Source: Rhodospirillaceae bacterium | GTDB taxonomy: Bacteria; Pseudomonadota; Alphaproteobacteria; MPNO01; UBA2964 | Length of the DNA: 64,000 nt | Direction of reading: 5' to 3' | Assembly (NCBI GenBank): GCA_002720855.1 | Contig: PBIN01000015.1 | Location: forward strand, 682,001-746,000 | Shown here: one piece after another, positions 17,722 through 28,877 of the stretch | How the letters are laid out: each line of letters opens with the position of its first letter | Numbering within the stretch: the first letter of the stretch is position 1 | Position numbers and translations under genes: made by a program | Notes under the pieces: model-generated | What the model was told of the DNA's origin: nothing | Seen by the model: the letters and a program-made list of their open reading frames with translations, nothing else | Database searches by the model: none

Positions 17722-20077
17722 TTTTTCCAGTAGTCTTTCGCGCCTGGTGGGCTGCAAGCACAGCGTCCGTAACAATATCTGAAACGGTTGCGTCCAGCCG
17801 GGCGATTTGTGCCGGCTTGCTTAGACCTACGAGCAGCGGCCCAATCACCGTACCGCCACCGAGTTTTTGCAATAGCCTTGATGAAATTGCGGCGGAGAAC
17901 AAACCGGGCATAATCAATACATTTGCCGGGCCCTTGAGGCGACTAAAGGGATATAACGTTTTCATGTCGGGATCGAGCGCGACGCTAACCGTCATTTCGC
18001 CTTCATAGGCGAAATCCCGCTTTTCGGAATCGAGAATTTCAACTGCCCGTTTTACTTCGCTGGTGATATCGCTCGACCGTCCTCCAAAGCTGGTATGGGA
18101 CAGAAGGGCTACGCGTGGTTCGTGTCCGAGTTCACGAGCTTTGGCAGCAGACTGAACTGCAAAGTCCGCCAACTGTTCCGATGTTGGTCTTTCATGAACC
18201 AGCGTATCGGCAATGAAAACCGTTCGGTCGCGGGTGGAAACAACGCTGAGGCCGAACAGTTGTTGATCTTTTTCAATTTCAATGGCGCGTGCCAAATCAT
18301 TCCAGCAGGTCGGCGAATTACGGGTTAGTCCGGTGACCATTGCATCCGCGTCACCGCAAGCAACCATACAGGCGGCAAAAATATTTCGGTCCCGATTAAC
18401 CATACGCTGACAATCACGATATAACGCACCATTTCGAGCCAGTCTTTCATACAGATAGTCGGTGTATTGCTTATTGCGTTTGGAGAGACGGGCATTATGC
18501 GCTTCGATCGCATCAGCTCCTTCAAATCCCAGGGCAGCCATTTTATCCGCAACAACATCATCACGTCCTATGAGAACCGGTGTTCCATAGCCAGAATTGC
18601 GAAATACCTGCGCTGCGCGTATGACCTTTTCTTCTTCGCCCTCGGCAAATACTACGCGCTTCGGCTGCTTCTTAACCTGTTCAAATATTTCATTGAGGCT
18701 TCCCACGGTCGGATCAAGACGTGCTTCAAGCGATGACTTATAGCTATCAATGTTGGAAATATTTTTGCGTGCGACACCGGTTTTGATAGCTGCCTCAGCA
18801 ACTGCGGGCGGAACCGCTGTAATCAGGCGGGGATCGAATGGCGTTGGTATTAAATAGTCCGGACCAAATTGCAGCCGTTGTCCTGAATAGGCACCACTGA
18901 CTTCGTCGGGAACATCTTCTCTGGCAAGTTCCGCAAGTGCTTTGGCTGCTGCGACTTTCATTTCGTCGTTGATGCGTCTCGCCCGTACGTCGAGCGCGCC
19001 GCGAAAGATATACGGAAAGCCCAAAACATTATTAATTTGATTTGGGTAGTCGGATCGGCCCGTTGCGATAATACCGTCCTTTCGAACCGCCCTGACATCT
19101 TCAGGCGTGATTTCGGGGTCGGGATTGGCTAGGGCGAATATAATCGGTTTATCTGCCATGGACTTGATCATTTTTTTGGTGACTGCCCCCGCAACGGAAA
19201 CACCAAAAAAGATATCTGCTCCTTTCATGGCATCTTCGAGAGTTCGGGCGTCAGTGTCGATGGCGTGTGCGGACTTCCACTGATTCATACCGTCTTCCCG
19301 GCCTTGATATACAACACCTCGGGAATCGCACAGCGTTATGTTCTTTTTGGTGAAGCCCATTGCCACAAATAGCTCCAGGCAGGCAATTGCTGCTGCGCCC
19401 GCCCCATTGACCACCATCGTTGTCTTTTTGAGATCTCTGCCAGTTAAATCCAGGGCATTGATCAAGCCGGCGGCCGCAATTACCGCCGTGCCATGCTGGT
19501 CATCGTGAAATACCGGGATGTCCATAATTTCCTTGAGACGTTGCTCAATTATGAAGCATTCCGGTGCTTTGATATCTTCCAGATTGATGCCGCCAAAGCT
19601 CGGGCCGAGAAAACGCACGCAATTAATAAACTCTTCCACGTCACGTGTTTCGACCTCTAAATCAACTGCGTCGATGTCCGCGAAGGTTTTAAAGAGGACA
19701 CATTTTCCTTCCATGACCGGTTTCGCGCCGATTGCACCGAGGTCGCCGAGGCCCAGAACGGCTGTACCATTAGATATGACAGCAACCATGTTGCCTTTGT
19801 TGGTGTAGTCGTAGGCGGTATTTTCATCCTCTGCGATTTTGAGGCATGGCGCAGCGACGCCAGGAGAGTAGGCAAGAGATAAATCCCGTTGAGTCCTAAT
19901 CGTTTTCAGCGGCGCGATAGAAAGTTTTCCAGGCGGTGGACCGGCATGAAGGGCAAGCGCTTCTTGCTCAAGATTGCTAATTCGATTCTGTCCTGTGCCG
20001 CTATCTGAATTCGATTTAGCTGTCGATTTTTTCGCCGCTGATTTCCTGGCTGGTGCCTTTTTTGCCTTGCGAGCCAT
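17708..20077 (-). CDS. maeB: NADP-dependent malic enzyme with phosphotransacetylase domain
   Basis: Oxidatively decarboxylates malate to pyruvate. 789 aa: an unusual Lys/Ala-rich histone-like tail (residues 1-25, [17 protein letters not shown]), the malic enzyme domain (about 60-460; [37 protein letters not shown]) and a C-terminal phosphotransacetylase-like domain (about 465-780; [32 protein letters not shown]). The C-terminal domain in MaeB proteins is regulatory (acetyl-CoA binding) rather than catalytic. GGGGGG sits just before the ATG. Divergent from mutS, whose product has a similar basic tail. Confidence 0.95.
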   Translation of the reverse strand: MARKAKKAPARKSAAKKSTAKSNSDSGTGQNRISNLEQEALALHAGPPPGKLSIAPLKTIRTQRDLSLAYSPGVAAPCLKIAEDENTAYDYTNKGNMVAVISNGTAVLGLGDLGAIGAKPVMEGKCVLFKTFADIDAVDLEVETRDVEEFINCVRFLGPSFGGINLEDIKAPECFIIEQRLKEIMDIPVFHDDQHGTAVIAAAGLINALDLTGRDLKKTTMVVNGAGAAAIACLELFVAMGFTKKNITLCDSRGVVYQGREDGMNQWKSAHAIDTDARTLEDAMKGADIFFGVSVAGAVTKKMIKSMADKPIIFALANPDPEITPEDVRAVRKDGIIATGRSDYPNQINNVLGFPYIFRGALDVRARRINDEMKVAAAKALAELAREDVPDEVSGAYSGQRLQFGPDYLIPTPFDPRLITAVPPAVAEAAIKTGVARKNISNIDSYKSSLEARLDPTVGSLNEIFEQVKKQPKRVVFAEGEEEKVIRAAQVFRNSGYGTPVLIGRDDVVADKMAALGFEGADAIEAHNARLSKRNKQYTDYLYERLARNGALYRDCQRMVNRDRNIFAACMVACGDADAMVTGLTRNSPTCWNDLARAIEIEKDQQLFGLSVVSTRDRTVFIADTLVHERPTSEQLADFAVQSAAKARELGHEPRVALLSHTSFGGRSSDITSEVKRAVEILDSEKRDFAYEGEMTVSVALDPDMKTLYPFSRLKGPANVLIMPGLFSAAISSRLLQKLGGGTVIGPLLVGLSKPAQIARLDATVSDIVTDAVLAAHQARKTTGKTKRK

Positions 20078-20206
20078 ATTCCCCCCGTACGCATGGATTG
20101 CTGGAGCATAACTTGATGGTTTTCAATAATTTAGGCAAGCAACGATTATGTTACACCGTGACCAGTTGTCCGCGTGCGTTGTAATGGTCATTCCTATTAG
20201 GACGGT

Positions 20207-20234
20207 TTGTCTGGCGTTGGCCCAATGATAAACT
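20207..20234 (+). promoter_or_regulatory. Putative mutS promoter, predicting a leaderless mRNA
   Basis: TTGTCT (20207-20212), 16-nt spacer, TAAACT (20229-20234). The -10 box ends only 6 nt before the mutS ATG at 20241, so transcription would begin at or next to the start codon. No Shine-Dalgarno sequence is present between them. Confidence 0.5.
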
Positions 20235-20240
20235 GGCGTC

Positions 20241-22946
20241 ATGGCAGACGGTGGGACCACGCGAACGAAGAAGAAAGCGTCAAAAAAGACGTCACGAGCT
20301 CCTGCGATTACACCAATGATGACGCAGTATCTTGATATCAAGAATGCCCACCCTGATTGTTTGCTTTTTTATCGGATGGGCGATTTTTACGAACTGTTCT
20401 TCGATGATGCCGTGGCAGCATCCGCCGCGCTAGACATTACCTTGACGCAACGCGGCAAACACGAGGGCAACGATATTCCGATGTGTGGCGTGCCGGTTCA
20501 TGCTGCAGAAACCTACCTCTCGCGGCTAATCAAAAAGGGATTTCGTGTCGCTGTTTGCGAGCAAACGGAAGATCCGGCAGAAGCAAAAAAAAGAGGCTCC
20601 AAGGCTGTCGTAGCACGTGATGTTGTCCGGGTGGTTACACCCGGTACTCTTACGGAAGAGTCGTTGCTGGATGCTGCTCAGAACAATTATCTCGCAGCTT
20701 TGGCGGATGCCCAGAACGAAATGGCGTTGTCGTGGGTCGATATATCTACCGGTGCCTTTCGCGTTCAGGATGTCGACACAAGCTCAATTGCGGCAGCGCT
20801 CGCGCGAATTGATCCCGGAGAACTTTTGATCTCCGAGCGACTGCTTCAAAACGAATTTCTGTTTGAGTTGCTCAATGACTGGAAAGACGTACTAATTCCG
20901 CTGCCTTCAAGTAAATTCGACAGCGAAGCGGGCCGCAAACGGCTTGAAGCAATTTATGACGTTGCGTCGCTTGACGCATTTGGAACGTTTACACGGCCGG
21001 AACTCGCGGCCTGCGGGACGCTAATTTCCTACGTTGAGTTGACGCAAAAGGGCCGTCTTCCACATCTAGAACCGCCGGGTCACATAGCTAGTGGTGATGT
21101 GCTCGAAATCGATTCTGCCACGCGGCGAAATCTGGAACTGACACGTACATTGGCTGGTGAAAAACCTGGCTCACTATTGTCGACGATTGACCGGACCGTA
21201 ACCGGTGCGGGCGGCCGAATGCTAAGCGCGCGCCTGTCGGCACCATTGACAGACGTGAAAGAAATCACGGCGCGTATTGATGCTGTTCAGTATTTCCGTG
21301 ACGACCCGGCCCTTAGCGATAATTTGCGCGAAGCGCTTTCCGTTAACGCCGATATAGAGAGATCGCTTTCACGGATAACTTTGGGGCGTGGCGGCCCAAG
21401 AGATATCGCCGCAATACGCGATGGCCTACGGGTATCATCGTCACTAAAGAAATTGCTTCAAAATTCCGAAACCTCTGAATTGCCGAGCGCATTGCATTTA
21501 GCATGGAATAACTTGGGAGAGCACGGTTCGTTGATCGAACGGTTCGAGCGAGCACTTGATGACGATTTGCCGTTATTGGCGCGCGATGGCGGATTCATCG
21601 CAGTCGGATATGTGCCTGAACTGGATGAGCTCATTACGTTGCGTGACGAGAGCCGCAAATTGGTTGCAGGATTGCAGGCTAAATATTGCGAGGAGACGGG
21701 CATTCCATCGCTGAAAATTCGGCACAATAACGTCCTTGGATATTTTATCGAAGTAACACCGTCGCATGCGGATAAAGTTCCTCTCGATGAAGATTCGCCG
21801 TTTATCCATCGGCAAACTCTGGTCAGCGCAACCCGTTTCAGCACAGTGGAGCTTGGCGAGCTTGAAAGCCGGATTAGTCGCGCGGCAGACCAGGCGTTGG
21901 CACTTGAGCTGGAACTGTTTGACCATCTTGTCTCCGAAGTTACCGGCCGCAACAGCGAGATCGCCCTTGCTGCGCAAGGGCTTGCCATGCTCGATGTCTT
22001 TTCAGCACTTGCCGATTTGGCAATTGAGAATCGGTATGTACGTCCGACAATAGATGACGGTGTCGCCTTTGAAATTTCCGGGGGACGTCATCCCGTCGTC
22101 GAGAAAGCCCTTAGAGAAACGGCGTCGACAGACTTTGTTCCAAACGATTGCGACCTCGCCGACGATAATAGGCTGTGGTTGCTTACTGGCCCCAATATGG
22201 CCGGTAAAAGCACTTTTTTGCGTCAAAACGCCCTCATCGTCATCCTCGCGCAGATGGGTTCGTTTGTACCGGCTGCGGCAGCGCATATTGGTGTGGTTGA
22301 CCGTGTATTTAGCCGGGTTGGCGCGGCGGACGACCTAGCGCGGGGCCGGTCTACCTTTATGGTTGAAATGGTAGAAACCGCGACCATCCTGAATCAGGCC
22401 AGCGAACGCTCTCTGGTTATTTTGGACGAAATTGGCCGTGGAACCGCGACCTTTGACGGTTTGTCGATTGCCTGGGCTGCACTCGAACATATTCACGATG
22501 TGAATAAATGTCGTGCCCTGTTCGCGACGCATTATCATGAGCTCACGGCACTTGCATCGCGCCTGGCCGCACTACGGTGCCATACGATGCGGGTAAAGGA
22601 ATGGCAAAATGACGTTGTCTTTCTGCATGAAGTTGGGCCAGGTTCAGCCGACCGTTCCTATGGGATCCATGTCGGCAGACTCGCGGGTCTTCCCTCTGCA
22701 GTTATCGATCGTGCGGAAGAGGTCCTCGCGGCTCTTCAATCGGGGGAGCAGGGCAGTGCAACAGCACGCCTCGCAGATGACTTGCCATTGTTTCAGGCGG
22801 CTCGGCCGGAATCAGGCACCAAAAAGATGCCTAATCAGCTTGCGGAGGCTTTGGCTGAAATCGACCCGGATGCGCTGACTCCACTGTCTGCGCTGGAACT
22901 TTTGTACAAACTGAAATCGATTGCCGGCGACCTGGATCAAAATTGA
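20241..22946 (+). CDS. mutS: DNA mismatch repair protein MutS
   Basis: Recognises mismatches and recruits MutL. 901 aa: a Lys-rich N-terminal tail ([13 protein letters not shown]), the mismatch-reading Phe-x-Glu in [11 protein letters not shown] (about residue 43), core/lever domains, ATPase Walker [14 protein letters not shown] (about residue 650), Walker [17 protein letters not shown] and the C-terminal dimer/HTH region. The ATG at 20241 has no ribosome binding site and follows a -10 box directly, suggesting leaderless expression. Followed by glnD in the conserved order mutS-glnD-murJ-trpS. Confidence 0.98.
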   Translation: MADGGTTRTKKKASKKTSRAPAITPMMTQYLDIKNAHPDCLLFYRMGDFYELFFDDAVAASAALDITLTQRGKHEGNDIPMCGVPVHAAETYLSRLIKKGFRVAVCEQTEDPAEAKKRGSKAVVARDVVRVVTPGTLTEESLLDAAQNNYLAALADAQNEMALSWVDISTGAFRVQDVDTSSIAAALARIDPGELLISERLLQNEFLFELLNDWKDVLIPLPSSKFDSEAGRKRLEAIYDVASLDAFGTFTRPELAACGTLISYVELTQKGRLPHLEPPGHIASGDVLEIDSATRRNLELTRTLAGEKPGSLLSTIDRTVTGAGGRMLSARLSAPLTDVKEITARIDAVQYFRDDPALSDNLREALSVNADIERSLSRITLGRGGPRDIAAIRDGLRVSSSLKKLLQNSETSELPSALHLAWNNLGEHGSLIERFERALDDDLPLLARDGGFIAVGYVPELDELITLRDESRKLVAGLQAKYCEETGIPSLKIRHNNVLGYFIEVTPSHADKVPLDEDSPFIHRQTLVSATRFSTVELGELESRISRAADQALALELELFDHLVSEVTGRNSEIALAAQGLAMLDVFSALADLAIENRYVRPTIDDGVAFEISGGRHPVVEKALRETASTDFVPNDCDLADDNRLWLLTGPNMAGKSTFLRQNALIVILAQMGSFVPAAAAHIGVVDRVFSRVGAADDLARGRSTFMVEMVETATILNQASERSLVILDEIGRGTATFDGLSIAWAALEHIHDVNKCRALFATHYHELTALASRLAALRCHTMRVKEWQNDVVFLHEVGPGSADRSYGIHVGRLAGLPSAVIDRAEEVLAALQSGEQGSATARLADDLPLFQAARPESGTKKMPNQLAEALAEIDPDALTPLSALELLYKLKSIAGDLDQN

Positions 22947-23031
22947 GCTTAGCGTGACTAACCGTTCGATTGCGACGGCGGACTGTGCTACGGATAAAGC
23001 GAAATTTTTGGCGGGAACATGACAGCTTCCA

Positions 23032-25803
23032 ATGGCCACAATTATTAAGCGGCGCGACATTATCGACATTAAGTCGATGCAAACGGCACTGGACGAGCAA
23101 CTCGAGGAAGAGGCTTCTGCGGGTGCTGTTCGATTGGTTCTGCTCAATCTTGTTCGCGACGCCTTGGAGAATGGTACGCAAGAAATTCGGCGTCGCTTTG
23201 AAAACGATAGCCGCTTAGGTGAGGCGACAATTCGTGCCAATGCGTTTTTGATTGATCAGATTTTGCGTTTCGCTTTCGAGGCGACGACAACCCGGATTTA
23301 TCCGACGGCAGAAGCAACAGAATCTGAACGCATATGCATCGCTGCTGTTGGAGGCTATGGCCGCGGAGAGATGGCCCCCTACTCTGATATCGATCTTTTA
23401 TTTTTGCTGCCCTATCGGTTAACACCGCGTGTTGAACAGATCATCGAATCGATGTTGTACCTGTTGTGGGATTTGGGTCTTAAAGTCGGACACGCGACCC
23501 GAACCATTGACGATTGTATACGTCTGTCCCTGGACGACATAACTATCCGTACCTCAATTCTGGAGGCGCGCTTTGTTGATGGCAACAAAGGACTATTCAA
23601 CCAGCTTCGCCGCCAGTTTCGGGACAAGGTGGTTGCTGATACGGCGCTCGCTTTCGTAGAAGCAAAGCTCGAAGAACGGGATGTGCGTCACCGGCGCATG
23701 GGCGATTCCCGTTATGTCTTGGAGCCGAACATCAAAGATGGCAAAGGCGGTCTGCGCGACCTGCAGACGCTCTTCTGGATTGCCAAATATCTCTATCAGG
23801 TGGATGCCGTTGAGGACCTCGTCGCTGAAGGCGTTTTAACTGCAGGCGAAGCGAAGAGTTTTGCCCGGGCGGAAACATTTTTGTGGACGGTCCGTTGCCA
23901 TCTTCATTACCTGACAGGACGTGCTGAGGATCGGCTGACGTTTGATTTACAGACCGAGATTGGTGACCGCCTCGGTTATAAAGACCATGCGGGAACGCGC
24001 GGTATTGAACGTTTTATGAAGCACTATTATTTGACGGCCAAAGAGGTTGGTGACCTGACTCGGATATTTTGTGCAGCCTTAGAATCCGAGGAGCGCCGCA
24101 GCCTGCCGCTTTCGTTCGTCAGTTGGGACTGGCTTCGGCGTGATATAGATGGCTTCCCAATAAAATCCGGTCGGCTTTCGGTTTCCTCCAGTAAAGATTT
24201 CGAAGAAAACCCAACGCGAATTTTGCAACTATTTCACGTTGCGCAACAACGCGAAATAGATGTGCACCCGAATGCTCTCAGGCTTGTGACACGGAACATT
24301 CGAAAGATCGATACGATTCGAGATGAGCCTGAGGCCAATCGTCTTTTTCTTGAAATGTTAATCTCGCCAAAAGGAGCGGAAGTAACTTTGCGGCGTCTAA
24401 ATGAGTCCAGCGTTTTTGGGCGGTTTGTCCCCGACTTTGGTCGCGTCGTTGCCCAGATGCAGCACGATATGTATCACGTCTATACCGTCGACGAGCACAC
24501 GATCTTCGCAATTGGCATATTGCACGGGATCGAACAGGGTAAGTATCAGGATGACATGCCGGTTGCCAGTGATGTCATCCACAAAATCAGTTCACGTCGG
24601 GCTTTATTCGTTTCTCTGTTTTTGCACGATATCGCAAAAGGCCGCGGTGGTGATCATTCAGTGTTAGGTGCAGAGGTGGCTGATACGCTTTGTCCGCGTC
24701 TGGGTTTATCCGCAGAAGAGACCGAAACGGTAGCTTGGCTTGTTCGGCACCATCTTCTTATGAGCCGAATAGCATTTCATCGTGACCTGACGGATCCCAA
24801 GAGTATTCGTGATTTTGCCATCTCGGTACAATCGCTCGAAAGACTTCGCCTTTTGCTGCTTCTCACCGTTGCCGATATTCGCGCGGTCGGTCCGAATGTC
24901 TGGAACAACTGGAAAGCGTCGCTTTTGCGGGAGCTATATTTTGCCACCGAAGCGCAACTGTCGGGTGGGCATGACGCAACTGGGCGCGAGGCGCGAATTG
25001 AGGGTGCCAAAGCTGCGGTGCGGGATGGGCTTCAAGGGTGGGATGAAGAACAACGCGAACAATTTATCGGCCTCGGTTATCCATCCTACTGGCTTTCAAT
25101 TGATACAGAATCACATTTGCGACACGCGAAAATCATTCGCACGGCGCAGAAATCTGAAAAAGAACTTGCGCTGGATATCCGTGTAGATAGTGAAAACGAC
25201 GTCACTGAATTCACGATATACACGGCTGATCACCCCGGACTTTTTTCCAGAATTGCTGGTGCGATGGCGGTGTCGGGCGCCAATATCGTCGATGCGAAGA
25301 TCTTCACGACCACGAGCGGAATGGCGCTCGATATTTTTTCTATTCAGGATTCCAAGGGGAAAGCATTTGATGACAAAATTTCCCTAGATCGCCTAAAGAC
25401 GCGTATCGAAAGAACGCTTACAGGCGAGATCAATATTTCCGAGCAACTCGACAAAACGCTCATTCACCCAACAAGAGCTGAGGTCTTTACCGTCCCGACG
25501 CGTGTCTTGATCAACAACTCTGCCAGCCAAACCCATTCGCTCGTGGAGATCAATGCCCGTGATCAGGCTGGGCTGCTTCATAGGGTTACCCGCACACTGA
25601 CCCAACTCGGTCTACAGATATCCAGCGCCCTTATCACCACATATGGAGAGCGGGCGGTTGACGTGTTTTATGTCAAAGACACTTTCGGTATGCAGATCAC
25701 GCACGAAGACAAGCTTGAACAGATTAGAACCACTCTCCTGGAGGAAATTGCAGAGGAGCCTGAAGCAACGGCATCTTCAGAAAAGATTGCAGCTGTATCC
25801 TGA
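23032..25803 (+). CDS. glnD: Bifunctional PII uridylyltransferase/uridylyl-removing enzyme
   Basis: Nitrogen sensor that modifies PII proteins (GlnB/GlnK) according to glutamine. 923 aa: nucleotidyltransferase motif GGYGRGEMAPYSDIDLLFL (about residue 107), the GlnD linker domain, a central HD domain with HDIAKGRGGDHS (about 532) for de-uridylylation, and two C-terminal ACT domains (from about residues 727 and 835) that bind glutamine. Lies 85 bp after mutS. Confidence 0.98.
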   Translation: MATIIKRRDIIDIKSMQTALDEQLEEEASAGAVRLVLLNLVRDALENGTQEIRRRFENDSRLGEATIRANAFLIDQILRFAFEATTTRIYPTAEATESERICIAAVGGYGRGEMAPYSDIDLLFLLPYRLTPRVEQIIESMLYLLWDLGLKVGHATRTIDDCIRLSLDDITIRTSILEARFVDGNKGLFNQLRRQFRDKVVADTALAFVEAKLEERDVRHRRMGDSRYVLEPNIKDGKGGLRDLQTLFWIAKYLYQVDAVEDLVAEGVLTAGEAKSFARAETFLWTVRCHLHYLTGRAEDRLTFDLQTEIGDRLGYKDHAGTRGIERFMKHYYLTAKEVGDLTRIFCAALESEERRSLPLSFVSWDWLRRDIDGFPIKSGRLSVSSSKDFEENPTRILQLFHVAQQREIDVHPNALRLVTRNIRKIDTIRDEPEANRLFLEMLISPKGAEVTLRRLNESSVFGRFVPDFGRVVAQMQHDMYHVYTVDEHTIFAIGILHGIEQGKYQDDMPVASDVIHKISSRRALFVSLFLHDIAKGRGGDHSVLGAEVADTLCPRLGLSAEETETVAWLVRHHLLMSRIAFHRDLTDPKSIRDFAISVQSLERLRLLLLLTVADIRAVGPNVWNNWKASLLRELYFATEAQLSGGHDATGREARIEGAKAAVRDGLQGWDEEQREQFIGLGYPSYWLSIDTESHLRHAKIIRTAQKSEKELALDIRVDSENDVTEFTIYTADHPGLFSRIAGAMAVSGANIVDAKIFTTTSGMALDIFSIQDSKGKAFDDKISLDRLKTRIERTLTGEINISEQLDKTLIHPTRAEVFTVPTRVLINNSASQTHSLVEINARDQAGLLHRVTRTLTQLGLQISSALITTYGERAVDVFYVKDTFGMQITHEDKLEQIRTTLLEEIAEEPEATASSEKIAAVS

Positions 25804-25883
25804 TATTTAGGAAAATCTGAATTTAGAGATTTGGTTCTGCTTTGCCTTTCTATGGCCCCAAATTTCCTCTAAAGGTCCTTCCC

Positions 25884-27452
25884 ATGGTGCTTTTGCGTTC
25901 CATAATTACCGTCGGCGGCTTTACTATGATGAGCCGCATACTAGGATTCGTTCGGGATATTCTTGTTGCGGCATTTCTTGGCGCGGGTGCCATCGCAGAT
26001 GCATTCTTTGTGGCATTCAAAATGCCCAATTTTTTCCGGCGTTTGTTTGCGGAAGGAGCATTTAACGCTGCTTTCGTCCCACTGTTTGCGGCAAAACTAA
26101 CTGATGAAGGGCTTGCCCCGGCTGCGAGCTTTGCGGCCGCAGTCCTATCAGTAATGGTCACCTTTCTTCTGGTATTTGTGACAGCCCTTCAAATCGCAAT
26201 GCCTTGGCTTATGTATGTTTTCGCGCCGGGGTTCGCGGATGATCCCGAAAAGTTCGGCCTTGCTGTTGATCTAACCCGCATAACATTTCCCTATCTGTTG
26301 TTTATTTCACTCGTATCGCTATTGGGCGGAGTCTTGAATTCTTTGGGGCGTTTTGCTGCGGCCGCCGCGACACCTATAATTTTGAATATTGTCCTTATAG
26401 GCGCGTTGCTGCTTGCAACACCTTACCTGCCCAGTGCGGGGCATTCTCTGGCCTGGGGCGTCGCCGTCGCTGGCGTTGTCCAATTCCTATGGTTGATGAC
26501 TGCTTGCCGACGGGAGGGCGTGTTACTTCGATTACGCCGCCCACGCCTCTCAAAACCTGTACGGCGGCTTCTCAAGCTCATGGTGCCTGGTGCTATCGGA
26601 GCTGGCGTCGTTCAAATCAACCTGCTGATCGATATCGTTATCGCTTCTATATTGCCAACCGGCGCTATTTCATTGCTCTATTATGCTGATCGTATAAACC
26701 AACTGCCTTTGGGCGTTGTCGGCGTAGCTGTTGGTACCGCGCTGCTACCGCTTTTGTCGAAGCAGATTCGTGCGGGAGAAGATCACGAAGCTCTAAACAG
26801 CATGAACCGCGCGATTGAAATTGCGCTCCTGTTTACCATTCCAGGCGCTGCGGCATTACTGATAATCGGTCATCCCATTGTGAGCGTTCTTTTTGAGCGC
26901 GGAGCCTTTGATTCCACAACGTCTATAGCGACTGCGCAGGCCTTAATGGCCTATGCGATTGGGTTACCTGCCTACGTCCTGATAAAAGTATTGGCACCTG
27001 GCTTTTTCGCGCGGCAGGACACGGCCACGCCTGTCAAAATCGCTATTCTGTGTGTTTTGATAAATGTGGTTCTTAACCTGACACTTATTCAGTTCTTGGC
27101 GCATGTTGGCATTGCGTTAGCCACAGCGATCTCTGCCTGGATTAACGCGCTTCTTCTGGTGACCCTCTTACAGAAACGGGGTCAGTTTCAAACTGACAGT
27201 CGGCTAAGGCAAAGAACGGTACGAATTATTTTGGCAGCGGCCGGGATGGCTGCTGCGCTTTGGTTCGCTTTTTCCGGACTCCAGACTTTCTATGCGGATG
27301 GCCCGGCAGCACAAATTTTGGTTCTCGCCATTCTCGTGTTCGGCGGTATGGCATTTTATTTTGCACTGGTTGTGCTGTTCCGCGCAGCCTCGCTAGAAGA
27401 CGTAAAATCTTTATTGCGTCGCAAGGAGAACGACAAACCCTCCGCTGCTTGA
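25884..27452 (+). CDS. murJ: Lipid II flippase MurJ
   Basis: Flips lipid II across the inner membrane for peptidoglycan assembly. 522 aa with about 14 membrane segments. The conserved N-terminus is MMSRILGFVRDILVAAFLGAG, and the family segment KMPNFFRRLFAEGAFNAAFVP follows. The ATG at 25884 is preceded by AAAGG at 8 nt; the TTG at 25842 would add a non-conserved 14 residues. Sits between glnD and trpS. Confidence 0.96.
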   Translation: MVLLRSIITVGGFTMMSRILGFVRDILVAAFLGAGAIADAFFVAFKMPNFFRRLFAEGAFNAAFVPLFAAKLTDEGLAPAASFAAAVLSVMVTFLLVFVTALQIAMPWLMYVFAPGFADDPEKFGLAVDLTRITFPYLLFISLVSLLGGVLNSLGRFAAAAATPIILNIVLIGALLLATPYLPSAGHSLAWGVAVAGVVQFLWLMTACRREGVLLRLRRPRLSKPVRRLLKLMVPGAIGAGVVQINLLIDIVIASILPTGAISLLYYADRINQLPLGVVGVAVGTALLPLLSKQIRAGEDHEALNSMNRAIEIALLFTIPGAAALLIIGHPIVSVLFERGAFDSTTSIATAQALMAYAIGLPAYVLIKVLAPGFFARQDTATPVKIAILCVLINVVLNLTLIQFLAHVGIALATAISAWINALLLVTLLQKRGQFQTDSRLRQRTVRIILAAAGMAAALWFAFSGLQTFYADGPAAQILVLAILVFGGMAFYFALVVLFRAASLEDVKSLLRRKENDKPSAA

Positions 27453-27500
27453 CCAAGAGTTGTAATAGCGGGATAACCCGGCCCAAGAGAAAGGGAAGTC

Positions 27501-28508
27501 ATGGCGCGCGTATTTTCAGGGGTTCAGCCCACCGGCAATCTACACTTGGGGAACTATCTGGGTGCGATACGGAATTTTGCCCGTCTTCAGGACGGCAACG
27601 AGTGTCTCTATTGCGTCGTCGATATGCATGCCGTCACTGTATGGCAGGATCCCGAAGAGCTTGCGAAAAATACGCGTGAAGTGACCGCCGCTTTTCTTGC
27701 TGCTGGCATAAATCCTGACTCCCATATCATTTTCAATCAAAGTCGCGTGCCCCAGCATGCGGAGATTGCCTGGATCTTTAACTGTGTCGCCCGAATGGGA
27801 TGGCTAAATCGCATGACCCAGTTTAAGGAGAAGGCGGGTAAGCATCGCGAGAATGCCAGTGTCGGGTTGTATGTCTATCCCAATCTAATGGCCGCTGATA
27901 TTCTGGCCTACAAGGCCACCCACGTGCCGGTAGGTGAAGATCAGAAGCAGCATCTGGAACTTGCGCGCGATATTGCACAAAAATTTAACAATGATTTTGG
28001 GACAGAGTGTTTTCCTATCGTCGAGCCGCTGATCCTTGACGCTGCAGCACGCGTAATGAATCTTCGGGATGGGCGTAAAAAAATGAGCAAGTCTGATCCA
28101 TCAGATAATTCGCGTCTTAATTTGAATGATGACGCTGAAACAATCGCCCGCAAGATACGAAAAGCGCGGACAGATCCAGACCCTGTTCCCGATGGATCAG
28201 CTGAAGGCGGAAACAGGGAAAGTCGGCCTGAAGCATTTAATCTCCTGGAGATTTTTGCCGCATTGGCCGATAAGTCTATTTCAGACATTCAGAGAGACTT
28301 TGGCGGGAAGCAGTTTTCGGACTTTAAACAGGCGCTTGCTGAACTTGCGGTCGAAAAGTTGGGGCCGATTGGTAGCGAAATGCAGCGCTATGCGGATGAC
28401 CCAGGATATATCGACTCAGTTTTGTCTGGTGGTGCGGAACGGGCTCGCGCAATCGCGACCCCAATACGCGATGAAGTTTATGACATCGTCGGATTCCTGA
28501 GGAATTAG
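27501..28508 (+). CDS. trpS: Tryptophanyl-tRNA synthetase
   Basis: Charges tRNA-Trp. 335 aa class I synthetase with the HIGH-type motif [13 protein letters not shown] (residues 11-23) and the KMSKS loop [10 protein letters not shown] (about 194). Length and order are typical. Preceded 48 bp earlier by murJ; no clear terminator follows. Confidence 0.98.
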   Translation: MARVFSGVQPTGNLHLGNYLGAIRNFARLQDGNECLYCVVDMHAVTVWQDPEELAKNTREVTAAFLAAGINPDSHIIFNQSRVPQHAEIAWIFNCVARMGWLNRMTQFKEKAGKHRENASVGLYVYPNLMAADILAYKATHVPVGEDQKQHLELARDIAQKFNNDFGTECFPIVEPLILDAAARVMNLRDGRKKMSKSDPSDNSRLNLNDDAETIARKIRKARTDPDPVPDGSAEGGNRESRPEAFNLLEIFAALADKSISDIQRDFGGKQFSDFKQALAELAVEKLGPIGSEMQRYADDPGYIDSVLSGGAERARAIATPIRDEVYDIVGFLRN

Positions 28509-28734
28509 ATTCCTCCAGCCAGCCCTACAATATCCAATTTTTTATTCGATGGGATGTCGATGGATTAAACTGTTTCGCGGAAGATTTTTAACCATAAAAA
28601 TTCGTTTTTGAGAAATTTTGGTACAGAAAGTCATCGAAAAATAATAATTCCGCATCCGAAATGACCCGTGACTTTGTGGGTGAATCAATGCGTTGTAAGA
28701 TTCGGCGAATCATTCCTGTAAATCGCCCTTGATC

Positions 28735-28751
28735 TTAACACTTTCTTAAAC
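28735..28751. promoter_or_regulatory. Putative CtrA-binding box
   Basis: TTAACACTTTCTTAAAC: TTAA, exactly 7 nt, TTAA followed by AC. This matches the CtrA consensus TTAA-N7-TTAA(C) of alphaproteobacteria. It lies about 130 bp upstream of a peptidoglycan-hydrolase-type gene, a plausible cell-cycle target. Binding is inferred. Confidence 0.45.
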
Positions 28752-28837
28752 GAAATATTGCCCTAGCGGATCTGTTAATCCGTTAACTAAACCGTGGGTC
28801 GGCGCCGCGGTTTTGATGCTGAAAAATGTATCGGATG

Positions 28838-28858
28838 TCCGGTAAAGGGGGGACCGGA
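28838..28858 (+). promoter_or_regulatory. Leader hairpin with G-rich loop before the ribosome binding site
   Basis: TCCGGT, loop AAAGGGGGG, ACCGGA: a perfect 6-bp stem, ending 6 nt before GGAGGG. The loop is itself Shine-Dalgarno-like. Could affect translation of the glucosaminidase gene. Confidence 0.35.
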
Positions 28859-28877
28859 ATCGCCGGAGGGATGGACA

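Larger units (their letters stand above)
28509..28877 (+). promoter_or_regulatory. Long leader/promoter region before the glucosaminidase gene
   Basis: 369 bp without a recognised gene. It contains a CtrA-type box (28735-28751), a 5-bp inverted repeat CGGAT-N6-ATCCG (28767-28782) and a hairpin just before the ribosome binding site (28838-28858). A frame starting at GTG 28794 runs into the downstream gene, but the conserved product begins at 28878. Confidence 0.5.
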
